Shown piece after piece: positions 35,159-42,333 of a DNA stretch of 64,000 nucleotides; position 1 is the first letter of the stretch, and each line of letters starts with the position of its first letter. Under the pieces are notes generated by a model, which saw only the letters and a list, made by a program, of their open reading frames with translations, did no database searches and was not told where the DNA came from. A program made the translations under genes and the position numbers. Source of the DNA: Clostridium mobile (GTDB taxonomy: Bacteria > Bacillota > Clostridia > Clostridiales > Clostridiaceae); assembly GCF_018918285.1 (NCBI RefSeq), contig NZ_JAHLQF010000002.1, positions 558,001-622,000 of the forward strand, in the 5' to 3' direction.

Positions 35159-35785
35159 TTATTTTATTTCATCAATAAACTTTTGTAATTGTTCAATGAA
35201 TTTTCCAACATGAATTCCATCTAAAAGCATATGATTTACTTGTATAGAGTAGGGTAGTAATATTTTATTATCTTGGGTAAAATATTTTCCAAAGGATATT
35301 CTAGGAATAGAGTCTTCTTTATTCATAACTATTTCATTTGAAATGCTAGTAAATGAAATCCAAGGAATACATGAAAAATAAATTAACTTATCTTGATCAA
35401 CATCTACTTCTGGGAAGTACTCCTTTTGAGATTTAGACATTTCTTTGGCCGTATTTGAAAACTCCTTCATACTATTATTTAAAGGCAATGTAACAATTTT
35501 AAATAAATTTTCTTCAGCACCCATATCGATAAATGATGGTTGTAAGGAGTCGTGAAGAATAATCTTCCCATCTCTAATCTTATAGCGAAAATCTTCAATT
35601 TGATTCATGACATATGTAGATGCATATACCATACTGTAATAAAAGGATAAATTATTTTCCTTTACAGACTTTAGGAAACTTGTAACATTTAAATTCATGC
35701 AAATGTTAAATTGAGGATTATCAACACCGTCAAAAAACTTATAGTGTTCTTTTCTATTCCAATTATCAAAATTAATATATTTCAT
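35159..35785 (-). CDS. cat: Type A chloramphenicol O-acetyltransferase (CatA-like)
   Basis: This is 208 residues, the standard CAT length. The catalytic motif appears as QVNHMLLDGIHVGKF near residue 185 (His then DG, matching HHxxxDGxH), and the N-terminus FDNWNRKEHYKFF is the CAT signature. The CPW-like IPWISFTS segment (about 145) contributes to the trimer interface. The enzyme transfers acetyl from acetyl-CoA to chloramphenicol; some homologues act on other acceptors, so resistance is likely but unproved. AGGAGGAAGTT precedes the start. No leader ORF of the classic attenuator type was recognised upstream. Confidence 0.87.
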   Translation of the reverse strand: MKYINFDNWNRKEHYKFFDGVDNPQFNICMNLNVTSFLKSVKENNLSFYYSMVYASTYVMNQIEDFRYKIRDGKIILHDSLQPSFIDMGAEENLFKIVTLPLNNSMKEFSNTAKEMSKSQKEYFPEVDVDQDKLIYFSCIPWISFTSISNEIVMNKEDSIPRISFGKYFTQDNKILLPYSIQVNHMLLDGIHVGKFIEQLQKFIDEIK

Positions 35786-36030
35786 AACTTCCTCCTGTAG
35801 TAATTAGTGATGTTATATTATAGTATATAATCTACAAATTGTAATGTACACTTTAATTTAAGTTAGTCCATATTTAAATGCTGTAATGTAGAATCATTCA
35901 AACAACTCATTTATAATTGATATAATATTAATCAATGGTTCTTCATAAGGATAATGATAATATTATGTTAAAATAATAAGTGAAAGTAATTAATCCTATT
36001 AAACTTTATGATAAGCTAAAGGAGGACAAA

Positions 36031-36618
36031 ATGAATTCTACAAGGGAAGAATTGTTTCAAATACAAAGTGATTTACAAATGGAAGCTTCAGAATTGGAGA
36101 AGTTATTAAATCTTAATGAGTTATTACAAAGGGTAGGAGAACCTATTAGAGTAGGAAGTTCTGCACTAGGGTTAATGGTATGGCGAGATTTAGATGTTAC
36201 AGTAGTTTGTAATGACTTAAATATTGAGAAAATAGCTGATATAGCTAAGGACTTAATGGCAAGCCCCTATGTTAGAGAATTGAAATTTAAGAATGATACA
36301 GGTTCATGGAATGAAGAACCTCATATTTATCCTGATGGTTTTTATTTTGGTCTTAAATGCAAGTCTAATACAAATCATATTTGGAAAGTAGATATATGGT
36401 TTGTAGAACAGCCAGAAAGACAACCAGACTTAAAGCATATAAAGACAATATCTTCTAGATTAACTCCAGAGAAAAAAGAAATCATACTGCGTATTAAAAA
36501 GGCATGGGCAGAAAAACCTGAATATGGTAGCATAGTTACTAGTTATCTAATTTATAAAGCGGTATTAGATGAGAATATAAAATCTTTGGATGAATTTAAT
36601 TCATATTTAAAAAAATAG
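36031..36618 (+). CDS. Nucleotidyltransferase-fold protein
   Basis: The start at 36031 (MNSTREELFQIQSDLQ) follows AAAGGAGGACAAA; a GTG frame from 35980 has no good site. The product is 195 residues. The polymerase-beta-type nucleotidyltransferase motif is VGSSALGLMVWRDLDVTVV (GS ... DxD, about 43-60) and a third acidic strand is HIWKVDIWFVE (about 119). No separate substrate domain is seen. The fold occurs in aminoglycoside and lincosamide nucleotidyltransferases and in stand-alone enzymes of unknown role. Location near cat and vat genes suggests drug modification, which is inference only. Confidence 0.7.
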   Translation: MNSTREELFQIQSDLQMEASELEKLLNLNELLQRVGEPIRVGSSALGLMVWRDLDVTVVCNDLNIEKIADIAKDLMASPYVRELKFKNDTGSWNEEPHIYPDGFYFGLKCKSNTNHIWKVDIWFVEQPERQPDLKHIKTISSRLTPEKKEIILRIKKAWAEKPEYGSIVTSYLIYKAVLDENIKSLDEFNSYLKK

Positions 36619-36648
36619 AAATGAATTAAGGAGCAATAATAATACACA

Positions 36649-36700
36649 AAAAGGTTGTTTCAAAATTAGTATTTAATTATTTTGAAACAACCTTTTGCGT
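36649..36700 (+). terminator. Strong intrinsic terminator after the nucleotidyltransferase gene
   Basis: A perfect 18-bp stem (36649-36666 with 36679-36696, arm starting AAAAGGTTGTTTC). The arm ends in TTTT but is followed by GCG. It could be bidirectional. Confidence 0.75.
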
Positions 36701-36750
36701 TGTATAAATAAGTAAAATGAATATATTTTTGTTAAATTTGTGTATTTTTA

Positions 36751-36779
36751 TTGCGAAAAAATTAATTATATTATATAAT
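36751..36779 (+). promoter_or_regulatory. Promoter driving the c-di-GMP riboswitch/chitinase transcript
   Basis: TTGCGA (36751-36756), a 17-bp spacer and TATAAT (36774-36779), 18 bp before the riboswitch. Confidence 0.75.
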
Positions 36780-36796
36780 TAATTTGAAAAATTAAA

Positions 36797-36870
36797 TAGG
36801 CAAAATTAGAGAAATCTAATGACGCAAAGCTATAGGGGCTAAAGCTAATGCTATGCCAGCCAGTTGCCAA
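36797..36870 (+). ncRNA. c-di-GMP-I (GEMM) riboswitch
   Basis: The aptamer hallmarks occur in order: GGCAAA, GAGAAATC, GACGCAAAGCTATAGGGGCT and TGCCAGCCAGTTGCC. The terminal GGCAA/TTGCC arms close P1, and the GCAAAGC tetraloop/receptor segment is intact. A GNRA-like GAGAAATC loop and the C-rich receptor fit the class I c-di-GMP fold. It lies in the leader of the secreted chitinase gene, with a terminator at 37030 as the probable expression platform. Confidence 0.93.
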
Positions 36871-37029
36871 AGAGTAAAGTATACTTTTTGTTTTGGAAAT
36901 ATTAAGCAATATATACGCTTTTTTCTGGTATCAATTTTCAGAAGGTTTATGTCTTTGAAAAACTAAAGCTGTATATATGTTTATTAATGATGTCTTTAAT
37001 TAATAATGCTTTTATTTTCTTGTTATAGA

Positions 37030-37056
37030 GCTACTCTTTTAGAGTAGCTTTTTTGT
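37030..37056 (+). terminator. Riboswitch expression-platform terminator
   Basis: AGCTACTCT/AGAGTAGCT (37030-37038 with 37042-37050) has a TTT loop and TTTTT tail, 55 bp before the chitinase start. The 160 nt between aptamer and terminator contain no obvious gene. Whether ligand switches the gene on or off cannot be read. Confidence 0.85.
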
Positions 37057-37110
37057 TGAACACTATAGCTAAGCAATTGCCATCAATATATTTAAATGGG
37101 GGGAATTCCA

Positions 37111-38826
37111 ATGAAAAACTTAAAAAATCTAAAAAAGCCACTAGTAGTATCATTAATGGCATCAATGCTGCTAGCGCCAGCAACATCATTATTACTAGCA
37201 AATGAAGTTAGTGCGCTAGAAAAACAATCAGGAGAATACAAATTAACTTGTCCAGTAGAAAAAGTAGCAGTAGCATCTACACAAGAAGATTTAAATTTTG
37301 GTGTTGGAGAAGGTATACAGTGGCCTTCACAAGTAAATGTGCCATTTGTTGATATGGTTTCTTGGGTAACTAAGCCAGGATATTCTAACAATGGAGCAAT
37401 AAATTTACAAAGAATAGTAGAAGATACAGGTGTGAAATTCTTCAACTTAGGATTTATACAATCATCAGGTGGTATATCAGATGGTAAAGTAAATTGGGGA
37501 TGGGGTTCACATGCTGTTCTAAGTGAAAGACATAAAGATAATACTCAATACCAAGGAATAAAGAAATCCATAAAAGACGTTAGAGATATGGGTGGAGACG
37601 TAACAATATCTTTAGGTGGACTAAATGGAGTGACATTCTGGGAAGTAACTCAAGATGTAGATATATTATTTAATACATATAAAGAACTAGTTGACGGTTA
37701 CGGATTAACAAGACTTGACCTAGACATAGAGGGTGCAGCACAAAATAAGGCTTACAATATAGCTAATGCTAAGGCTGTAAAGAAACTACAAGATGCCACT
37801 GATGTGGATATAGTATTAACACTGCCAGTATTACCAAGTGGATTAACTTGGGTGCAGTTAGATGTTCTTGAAGCTTACCTTTCACAAGGGGTAGATGTAG
37901 AAGTAGTAAATATAATGACAATGTGCTATGGTCAAGGAACATTGCTTCCAGGTGAAAACTATGGGACAGGCTCCTTAAGAGCTGTTGATAGTACAAAAAA
38001 TCAGCTAAAGGAATACTTTAAGAAGTATACAGGCATAGAGTTAACAGATGAGCAAGCCTACAGAAAAATAGGGACAACTCCATCAATAGGATTTGAAGGG
38101 TCTGCTCATCCAACATTTACAACAGAGTGGACTAACCTAGTAGTAGAGCATGCTATAGATAGAGGCATAGGAGTTACTTCTATGTGGTCAATGAATAGAG
38201 ATGCTATGGTGGAAAGTAATCAAGGAGTATCAACTCAATATGAGTTTACAAATATATTTAAGAAGTTTGGTGAAAATACAGAAGGTCAACCAGAAGTTAA
38301 TAAAGCTCCATTATTAAATGGTGTAGTTGATAAGACTATAGCGGTTGGAGATGATTTTGATAAATTAGCTGGAGTAAGTGCAATTGATAAAGAAGATGGA
38401 GACTTAACATATAAGATAAAAGTTGATGGAGAAGTAGATACTACTAAAGCTGGAGTATACAAGTTAATATATTCAGTAGAAGACAGTGAAGGTTTAGTAA
38501 CTACAAAAACAAGAACAATAACTGTAAAAGAAGTATCTCAATTGGAAGATACTTATGATTCAAGTAAAATATACTTAGCAGGGGATGTAGTAATATATAA
38601 AGGTGAAAAATATACAGCTAGATGGTGGACACAAGGACAAACACCAGGCAAGTTTGAAGTATGGGAAAAAGAAATAATAGTTAATGAAGATGGGACTATA
38701 GACTACTATGAAGGTATAATTTGTGAAGGTGGAGAACTAGTAGCATATGAAGGCAATGTATATAAAGCTAAATGGTGGACAAATACTAAACCAGGCAGTG
38801 ATTTATCTTGGGAATTAATAAAATAA
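37111..38826 (+). CDS. Secreted GH18 chitinase with Ig-like and chitin-binding modules
   Basis: The start at 37111 has GGGGGGAATT upstream. The product is 571 residues. An N-terminal signal peptide (basic MKNLKNLKKP, then a hydrophobic stretch, cleavage near VSALEK) precedes the GH18 barrel (about 50-390). The barrel's catalytic strand is LTRLDLDIEG, with DxDxE complete and Glu207 the probable acid. A bacterial Ig-like DUF5011-type domain follows (about 400-475, with VDKTIAVGDDFDKLAGVSA), then two CBM5/12 modules (YTARWWTQGQTPG... and YKAKWWTNTKPG...). It would degrade chitin outside the cell. Its leader carries a c-di-GMP-I riboswitch, tying chitin use to the motile/sessile switch. Monocistronic. 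Confidence 0.9.
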   Translation: MKNLKNLKKPLVVSLMASMLLAPATSLLLANEVSALEKQSGEYKLTCPVEKVAVASTQEDLNFGVGEGIQWPSQVNVPFVDMVSWVTKPGYSNNGAINLQRIVEDTGVKFFNLGFIQSSGGISDGKVNWGWGSHAVLSERHKDNTQYQGIKKSIKDVRDMGGDVTISLGGLNGVTFWEVTQDVDILFNTYKELVDGYGLTRLDLDIEGAAQNKAYNIANAKAVKKLQDATDVDIVLTLPVLPSGLTWVQLDVLEAYLSQGVDVEVVNIMTMCYGQGTLLPGENYGTGSLRAVDSTKNQLKEYFKKYTGIELTDEQAYRKIGTTPSIGFEGSAHPTFTTEWTNLVVEHAIDRGIGVTSMWSMNRDAMVESNQGVSTQYEFTNIFKKFGENTEGQPEVNKAPLLNGVVDKTIAVGDDFDKLAGVSAIDKEDGDLTYKIKVDGEVDTTKAGVYKLIYSVEDSEGLVTTKTRTITVKEVSQLEDTYDSSKIYLAGDVVIYKGEKYTARWWTQGQTPGKFEVWEKEIIVNEDGTIDYYEGIICEGGELVAYEGNVYKAKWWTNTKPGSDLSWELIK

Positions 38827-38829
38827 AGA

Positions 38830-38864
38830 AAAAATTGGCTATCATTAGGGTAGCCAATTTTTTA
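38830..38864 (+). terminator. Intrinsic terminator of the chitinase gene
   Basis: A 12-bp stem (AAAAATTGGCTA, 38830-38841, with 38851-38862) ends in a T-run. Confidence 0.8.
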
Positions 38865-38877
38865 AAATAAATATTTG

Positions 38878-38906
38878 TTGACAATAATAGGGTTTTATTA
38901 TAAGAT
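38878..38906 (+). promoter_or_regulatory. Probable promoter of the vat-like gene leader
   Basis: TTGACA (38878-38883), 17-bp spacer and TAAGAT (38901-38906), 40 bp before a leader ORF. The -10 is only a partial match. Confidence 0.5.
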
Positions 38907-38945
38907 TAACTAAAATTATAATTATAGAAAAGGAGATTTAATCGG

Positions 38946-38969
38946 ATGATTAAAGTTGTTCTTAACTAA
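38946..38969 (+). CDS. Leader peptide MIKVVLN of the vat-like gene
   Basis: AAAGGAGATTT lies 7-8 bases before ATG 38946, followed by six sense codons and TAA. Bases 38956-38965 inside it (TTGTTCTTAA) pair perfectly with 39037-39046. A terminator (39202) then a resistance-type acetyltransferase (39282) follow. This is the arrangement of ribosome-mediated attenuators of antibiotic-resistance genes. The peptide itself is probably only regulatory. Confidence 0.5.
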   Translation: MIKVVLN

Positions 38970-39201
38970 ACTATTAAAAATAAATAGTGTTAATGCTTTA
39001 AAGGTTCTAGAATAGAACTTTATTTAATGACGCATTTTAAGAACAATATCGTCTATTAAACTCTTTTATATAAAAATAAAATAACTACAAATGCACATAT
39101 AAAAATGTATATGCTTATTTATATTACAATTAAAATATGAATAAATATATTGTGCATTAAGTTTAATTTGAATATAGTAAGAGATATTTATATAAGAAAG
39201 A

Positions 39202-39240
39202 TCCCCATGGATGATATTGTTCATCCATGGGGACTTTTTT
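39202..39240 (+). terminator. Leader terminator upstream of the vat-like gene
   Basis: A perfect 13-bp stem (TCCCCATGGATGA, 39202-39214, with 39221-39233) is followed by CTTTTTT. It ends 41 bp before the gene, so it either attenuates that gene or closes an independent leader RNA. Confidence 0.88.
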
Positions 39241-39281
39241 AATAGAAAAAATTAAATTCAATTATAAAGGAGAGAAGATAT

Positions 39282-39920
39282 ATGAATAAATTTGGGCCAA
39301 ACCCAAACAGTATTTATCCTAATGAAAACATAAAGAGCATTTGTTATATGAAAAATGTTATCAAAAACCCCAATATTCAGGTTGGAGATTACACTTATTA
39401 TGATGATGCAAATGGAGCGGAAAAGTTTGAAGAACATGTTACACACCATTATGAATTTATAGGTGATAAACTTATTATAGGTAAGTTTTGTGCCATAGCA
39501 AAAGGAATAGAATTTGTTATGAACGGTGCAAACCATAGAATGAACTCGGTAACAACCTATCCTTTTAATATTATGGGAAATGGATGGGAAAAAGCTACAC
39601 CTACACTTGAAAATTTACCCTTTAAAGGTGATACGGTAGTTGGAAATGATGTATGGATTGGGCAGAATGTTACAGTAATGCCTGGTGTGCATATTGGAGA
39701 CGGCTCAATTATTGCTGCTAACTCTGTAGTGACAAAAGATGTTCCTACATATCATATTGCTGGAGGTAATCCATGTAAAATTATAAAAAAGAGATTTGAT
39801 GATGAATTGATTGATTACTTATTAAAATTAAAATGGTGGGATTGGTCTGAAGAAAAGATTTTTGAAAATCTTGAGATACTCTGTAGCCCAGACTTAGATA
39901 AAATTAAGTCTATCAAATAA
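39282..39920 (+). CDS. Vat-family (streptogramin A) O-acetyltransferase, xenobiotic acetyltransferase
   Basis: This is 212 residues, the Vat length. The hexapeptide-repeat (left-handed beta-helix) region runs from about 30 to 170. Vat/XAT signatures are GPNPNSIYPNENIKSI at the N-terminus, GKFCAIAKGIEFVMNGANHRM (about 68-88, including the catalytic-type His), TYPFNIMGNGWEK and VVGNDVWIGQNVTVMPGVHIG. The C-terminal KLKWWDWSEEKI is also family-typical. The enzyme acetylates the free hydroxyl of group A streptogramins; subfamily specificity is unproved. AAAGGAGAGAAG precedes ATG 39282. A leader ORF and terminator suggest drug-inducible attenuation. Confidence 0.88.
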   Translation: MNKFGPNPNSIYPNENIKSICYMKNVIKNPNIQVGDYTYYDDANGAEKFEEHVTHHYEFIGDKLIIGKFCAIAKGIEFVMNGANHRMNSVTTYPFNIMGNGWEKATPTLENLPFKGDTVVGNDVWIGQNVTVMPGVHIGDGSIIAANSVVTKDVPTYHIAGGNPCKIIKKRFDDELIDYLLKLKWWDWSEEKIFENLEILCSPDLDKIKSIK

Positions 39921-40036
39921 CCTTTTCATTATTAAAACAAAGAAAAATTATGTTGACGAAATAGCATACAAACAATATGTATTGTTAATATCACGTATTA
40001 ATTTAAATATAAAAATTTATTGAAAGGACTATAACT

Positions 40037-40414
40037 ATGAATTTTGATGAACTATATGATATTGCCAAAAATACATTAAATCCTAGAGAACTTTCTAAAA
40101 ACTCCTATGCTGGTTCTGTTGCAGCAGCTATTTTGAGCGAAAGTGGAAAAGTTTATACTGGAGTATGTATAGATACACCTTGTTCTATGGGATTTTGTGC
40201 AGAACATGCGGCTATTGCAGCTATGATTACTGCTGGAGAAAATAAAATAACAAAAGTAATTGCAGTGTATGAGGATGGGGCGATAATTCCACCATGTGGA
40301 AGATGTAGAGAATTCATTTGCCAAATCCATGATGAAAATCATAAATGCGAAGTAATGATAGAAAAAGATAAGATACTTACTATTGATGATTTGTTGCCCT
40401 ATAGATGGGAATAG
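40037..40414 (+). CDS. Cytidine deaminase-family protein (Cdd / blasticidin deaminase-like)
   Basis: This is 125 residues. The zinc-deaminase motifs are FCAEHAAIAAM (about 53-63, Cys and catalytic Glu) and PPCGRCREF (about 84-92). The short size and the TGVCIDTPCSMGFCAEHAAIA context are closer to blasticidin-S-deaminase-like members than to housekeeping Cdd; I cannot separate these by eye. The reaction is hydrolytic deamination of a cytosine-containing nucleoside. TGAAAGGACTATAACT precedes ATG. A 16-bp dyad (AACAATATGTATTGTT, 39971-39986) lies upstream. Confidence 0.85.
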   Translation: MNFDELYDIAKNTLNPRELSKNSYAGSVAAAILSESGKVYTGVCIDTPCSMGFCAEHAAIAAMITAGENKITKVIAVYEDGAIIPPCGRCREFICQIHDENHKCEVMIEKDKILTIDDLLPYRWE

Positions 40415-40473
40415 AATTAGCTCGTAATTTAAAATAATCAAAAACAGTAAGAAAAAAGGGAGGACAATGATTT

Positions 40474-40547
40474 ATGAGAAAACTTATTATTAACGCGTAG
40501 CAAAGGCTATTGCGTTAAAAAACATAATCAAGAAAATAGCCTTTGTT
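40474..40547 (+). promoter_or_regulatory. Leader ORF and hairpin upstream of CD3324 gene, locus B
   Basis: GGGAGGAC precedes short overlapping leader ORFs, one of which (ATG 40474, MRKLIINA, TAG 40498-40500) ends exactly at a hairpin: 40501-40511 CAAAGGCTATT pairs perfectly with 40535-40545. The HTH gene follows after 40 bp. It parallels the leaders at 18875 and 40960 in layout and in the CAAAG arm, although the stem is shorter. Confidence 0.5.
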
Positions 40548-40586
40548 TGATCCTAAGTAAAAAGATTCAAATTTAGGAGGAACATA

Positions 40587-40859
40587 ATGTGCTATATTAA
40601 AGCTGAAGATATATTTCCAAAAGAGATAATGGACTTAATCTGGGAGTATGTAGAAGGAAAAAATATATATATCCCTAAAAAAGAAGGTAATAGAAAAAAG
40701 TGGGCAGAAACAACTAACACAAGAAAAGAAATTAAAATTAGAAATGAAGCTATTTATGAAGAATATAATAATGGTATAGATAAAGAATCTCTTGCTAAGA
40801 AGTATTTTTTATCAAGAAAAAGCATAGATAGAATTATTTTACAGGAAAAAAGAAAATGA
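40587..40859 (+). CDS. CD3324-family small HTH protein, locus B
   Basis: This is 90 residues: KAEDIFPKEIMDLIWEYVEG then KNIYIPKKEGNRKKW, a basic central helix, and a C-terminal HTH (EEYNNGIDKESLAKKYFLSR then KSIDRIILQ). It is more divergent from the 19058 and 41122 proteins than they are from each other. ATG 40587 follows TTAGGAGGAACATA. It lies 170 bp downstream of the deaminase and is preceded by its own leader. The target is unknown. Confidence 0.78.
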   Translation: MCYIKAEDIFPKEIMDLIWEYVEGKNIYIPKKEGNRKKWAETTNTRKEIKIRNEAIYEEYNNGIDKESLAKKYFLSRKSIDRIILQEKRK

Positions 40860-40959
40860 TTAATTTAATGAGATGTAATAACTACAGAACGAATAGACAG
40901 CATCAATTTATATTTATGTTATAATAAAGAACAAATAAATTAAAAAGGGGGGGATGCAT

Positions 40960-41013
40960 ATGACAATAAATTTAATCAGATTCATTGAATTAAGCTCCGA
41001 GCAAAGACTGTAA
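40960..41013 (+). CDS. Leader ORF MTINLIRFIELSSEQRL upstream of CD3324 gene, locus C
   Basis: A run of G (40947-40953) lies 6 bases before ATG 40960 (ATG 40954 adds two codons). The peptide of 17 residues ends at 41013, and its last codons (SSEQRL, TAA) coincide with the 5' arm of a stem whose 3' arm is 41072-41085. The leader at 18875 encodes the similar GSARRL at the same position relative to its stem. Confidence 0.5.
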   Translation: MTINLIRFIELSSEQRL

Positions 41014-41085
41014 TATAAATCAAAACATGACTTGCTAGGGGTTTTATATAAAAATTTAAATAAGTGTTTTGTGCAGTTTTTGCTT
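40999..41085 (+). promoter_or_regulatory. Long-range paired RNA leader of the CD3324 gene, locus C
   Basis: 40999-41012 pairs with 41072-41085 (14 pairs, wobbles included), and after a bulge 41021-41027 (CAAAACA) pairs with 41065-41071 (TGTTTTG). It matches the locus A leader in position and in arm sequence with compensatory differences. The gene starts 37 bases after the 3' arm. Confidence 0.55.
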
Positions 41086-41121
41086 AATTATTTACCCCGA
41101 AAGTAAATAGGAGTAGATAAA

Positions 41122-41391
41122 GTGAAATATAAAAAAGCACAAGATGTATTACCTAAAGATATTCTTGAATTAATTCAAGAATACATGGATGGTGGTTATT
41201 TATATATACCAAGAAAATTTGAAAATAAGAGATCTTGGGGTGAATCAAGTGGTTTAAAGCTTGAGATAAAAGAAAGGAATATAGAGATATATAATAAATA
41301 TAAAGAAGGTATGTCAGTTAAGGAACTTGCTGAAGAATATTATCTATCTCAAAGTAGTATAAGAAGAATAATATGCCAACATAATATATAG
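41122..41391 (+). CDS. CD3324-family small HTH protein, locus C
   Basis: This is 89 residues, starting at GTG 41122 (AATAGGAGTAGATAAA upstream). It is close to the 19058 paralogue: KAQDVLPKDILELIQEYMDG, GYLYIPRKFENKRSWGESSG, then the HTH MSVKELAEEYYLSQSSIRRI. The last about 40 residues would bind DNA. It ends 3 bp before a long terminator stem, so it is monocistronic with its structured leader. Confidence 0.8.
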   Translation: MKYKKAQDVLPKDILELIQEYMDGGYLYIPRKFENKRSWGESSGLKLEIKERNIEIYNKYKEGMSVKELAEEYYLSQSSIRRIICQHNI

Positions 41392-41393
41392 TA

Positions 41394-41432
41394 AAGTGGA
41401 TACTTAGTCTTAGGCTAAGTATCCACTTTTTT
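41394..41432 (+). terminator. Intrinsic terminator of CD3324 gene, locus C
   Basis: A perfect 15-bp stem (AAAGTGGATACTTAG, 41394-41408, with 41415-41429) is followed by TTT. Confidence 0.85.
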
Positions 41433-41776
41433 ATATCAAGAGAATTGTAATTTTCAATAGACAAACTTAAACAACCAGTGAAGATAACTTGTGCTCAAAA
41501 TCTTCACAGAGCCATTCTCAAGCGTGCAATAAGCAAAGAGTGTATGATAAAATTAGATTAAATTATAAAGCAAATGGATTATAATTTGAACATTTGATTT
41601 TTAATACTTAGAAAGAATTATTAAAAGATAAAGAACTTGCTAAAATTCTTATCAATGGATGTTAGATATTTTACAGCTTTTTTCTAGAATGATATTGATA
41701 AAAGTAGAGGGGATTTAAAAATAGCAAGGTTGATTCTAAAAATTACTATAAAATTAATAAAGTGAGGTATGAATAA
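41433..41776. other. Gene-free stretch, possibly decayed coding DNA
   Basis: No intact gene. Around 41525-41605 one frame reads CNKQRVYDKIRLNYKANGL then a stop and FEHLIF, which looks like the remains of a protein, but I cannot name a family. AAGTGAGGTATG at the right end is the ribosome site of the next gene. Confidence 0.4.
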
Positions 41777-42184
41777 ATGATAAATAAACAGAATGTTACA
41801 AAAATTCAAAGAGTAAATCCTACAAATATTCCGTCTCCTGTGGGAAAATATAGCCATATAACAAAGATACCGAAAAATGCTGATATTTTTGTGGCTTCAG
41901 GCCAAGTAGGTGTGGATAGGAATAACAATATTCCTGAATCAATTAATGATCAAGTGGAAAATACCTTTAAAAATATTGCTGATCTATTAGCATCTCAAGA
42001 ATTATCTGCTGATAATGTAATTAAGGTTAATATTTGGGCAACTGAAGAAATTGATTGGGATTATTTAGATGGTAAGTGGGATTCATTATTTGGAACAGAA
42101 TATCCTTCAATGACTATTGCGTATATAAGTGCATTAGGGTTGCCTGAATTAAAAATAGAAATAGAATTATGGGCTGCAAAGTAA
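41777..42184 (+). CDS. RidA/YjgF/Rid-family protein
   Basis: This is 135 residues. The fold signatures are SPVGKYSHITKIP near 20, VASGQVGVDRNNNIP (about 40), the helix QVENTFKNIADLLASQELSADNVIKV, and YPSMTIAYISALGLPELKIEIELWAA at the end. RidA hydrolyses reactive enamine/imine intermediates. The canonical catalytic Arg would be expected just after YPS, where this protein has MTIAYISALG rather than R-x-x-x-x, so it may belong to a non-archetypal Rid subfamily. It is monocistronic and followed by a terminator. Confidence 0.82.
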   Translation: MINKQNVTKIQRVNPTNIPSPVGKYSHITKIPKNADIFVASGQVGVDRNNNIPESINDQVENTFKNIADLLASQELSADNVIKVNIWATEEIDWDYLDGKWDSLFGTEYPSMTIAYISALGLPELKIEIELWAAK

Positions 42185-42191
42185 TTAGCTT

Positions 42192-42236
42192 AATGAGCCA
42201 TAAATTAGTTTTATATAGTTTATGGCTCATTTTTAT
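42192..42236 (+). terminator. Intrinsic terminator after the Rid-family gene
   Basis: A perfect 13-bp stem (AATGAGCCATAAA, 42192-42204, with 42219-42231) with TTTT tail. Confidence 0.8.
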
Positions 42237-42333
42237 ATAGTAAAAGTTATTGAGGTTGTTCCAGAAAAAATACTAGGATAAGATATAGAAGATATAAGAA
42301 TATAATACAAATACAAGAAAGGAGAAAGTAAAA

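Noticed and set aside
36619-36750. Small RNA gene after the nucleotidyltransferase
   Set aside because: The long hairpin explains the structure and no separate promoter was seen before it.
41525-41605. Decayed protein-coding segment
   Set aside because: One frame looks protein-like but is interrupted and too short to assign, so it is only mentioned in the gap entry.
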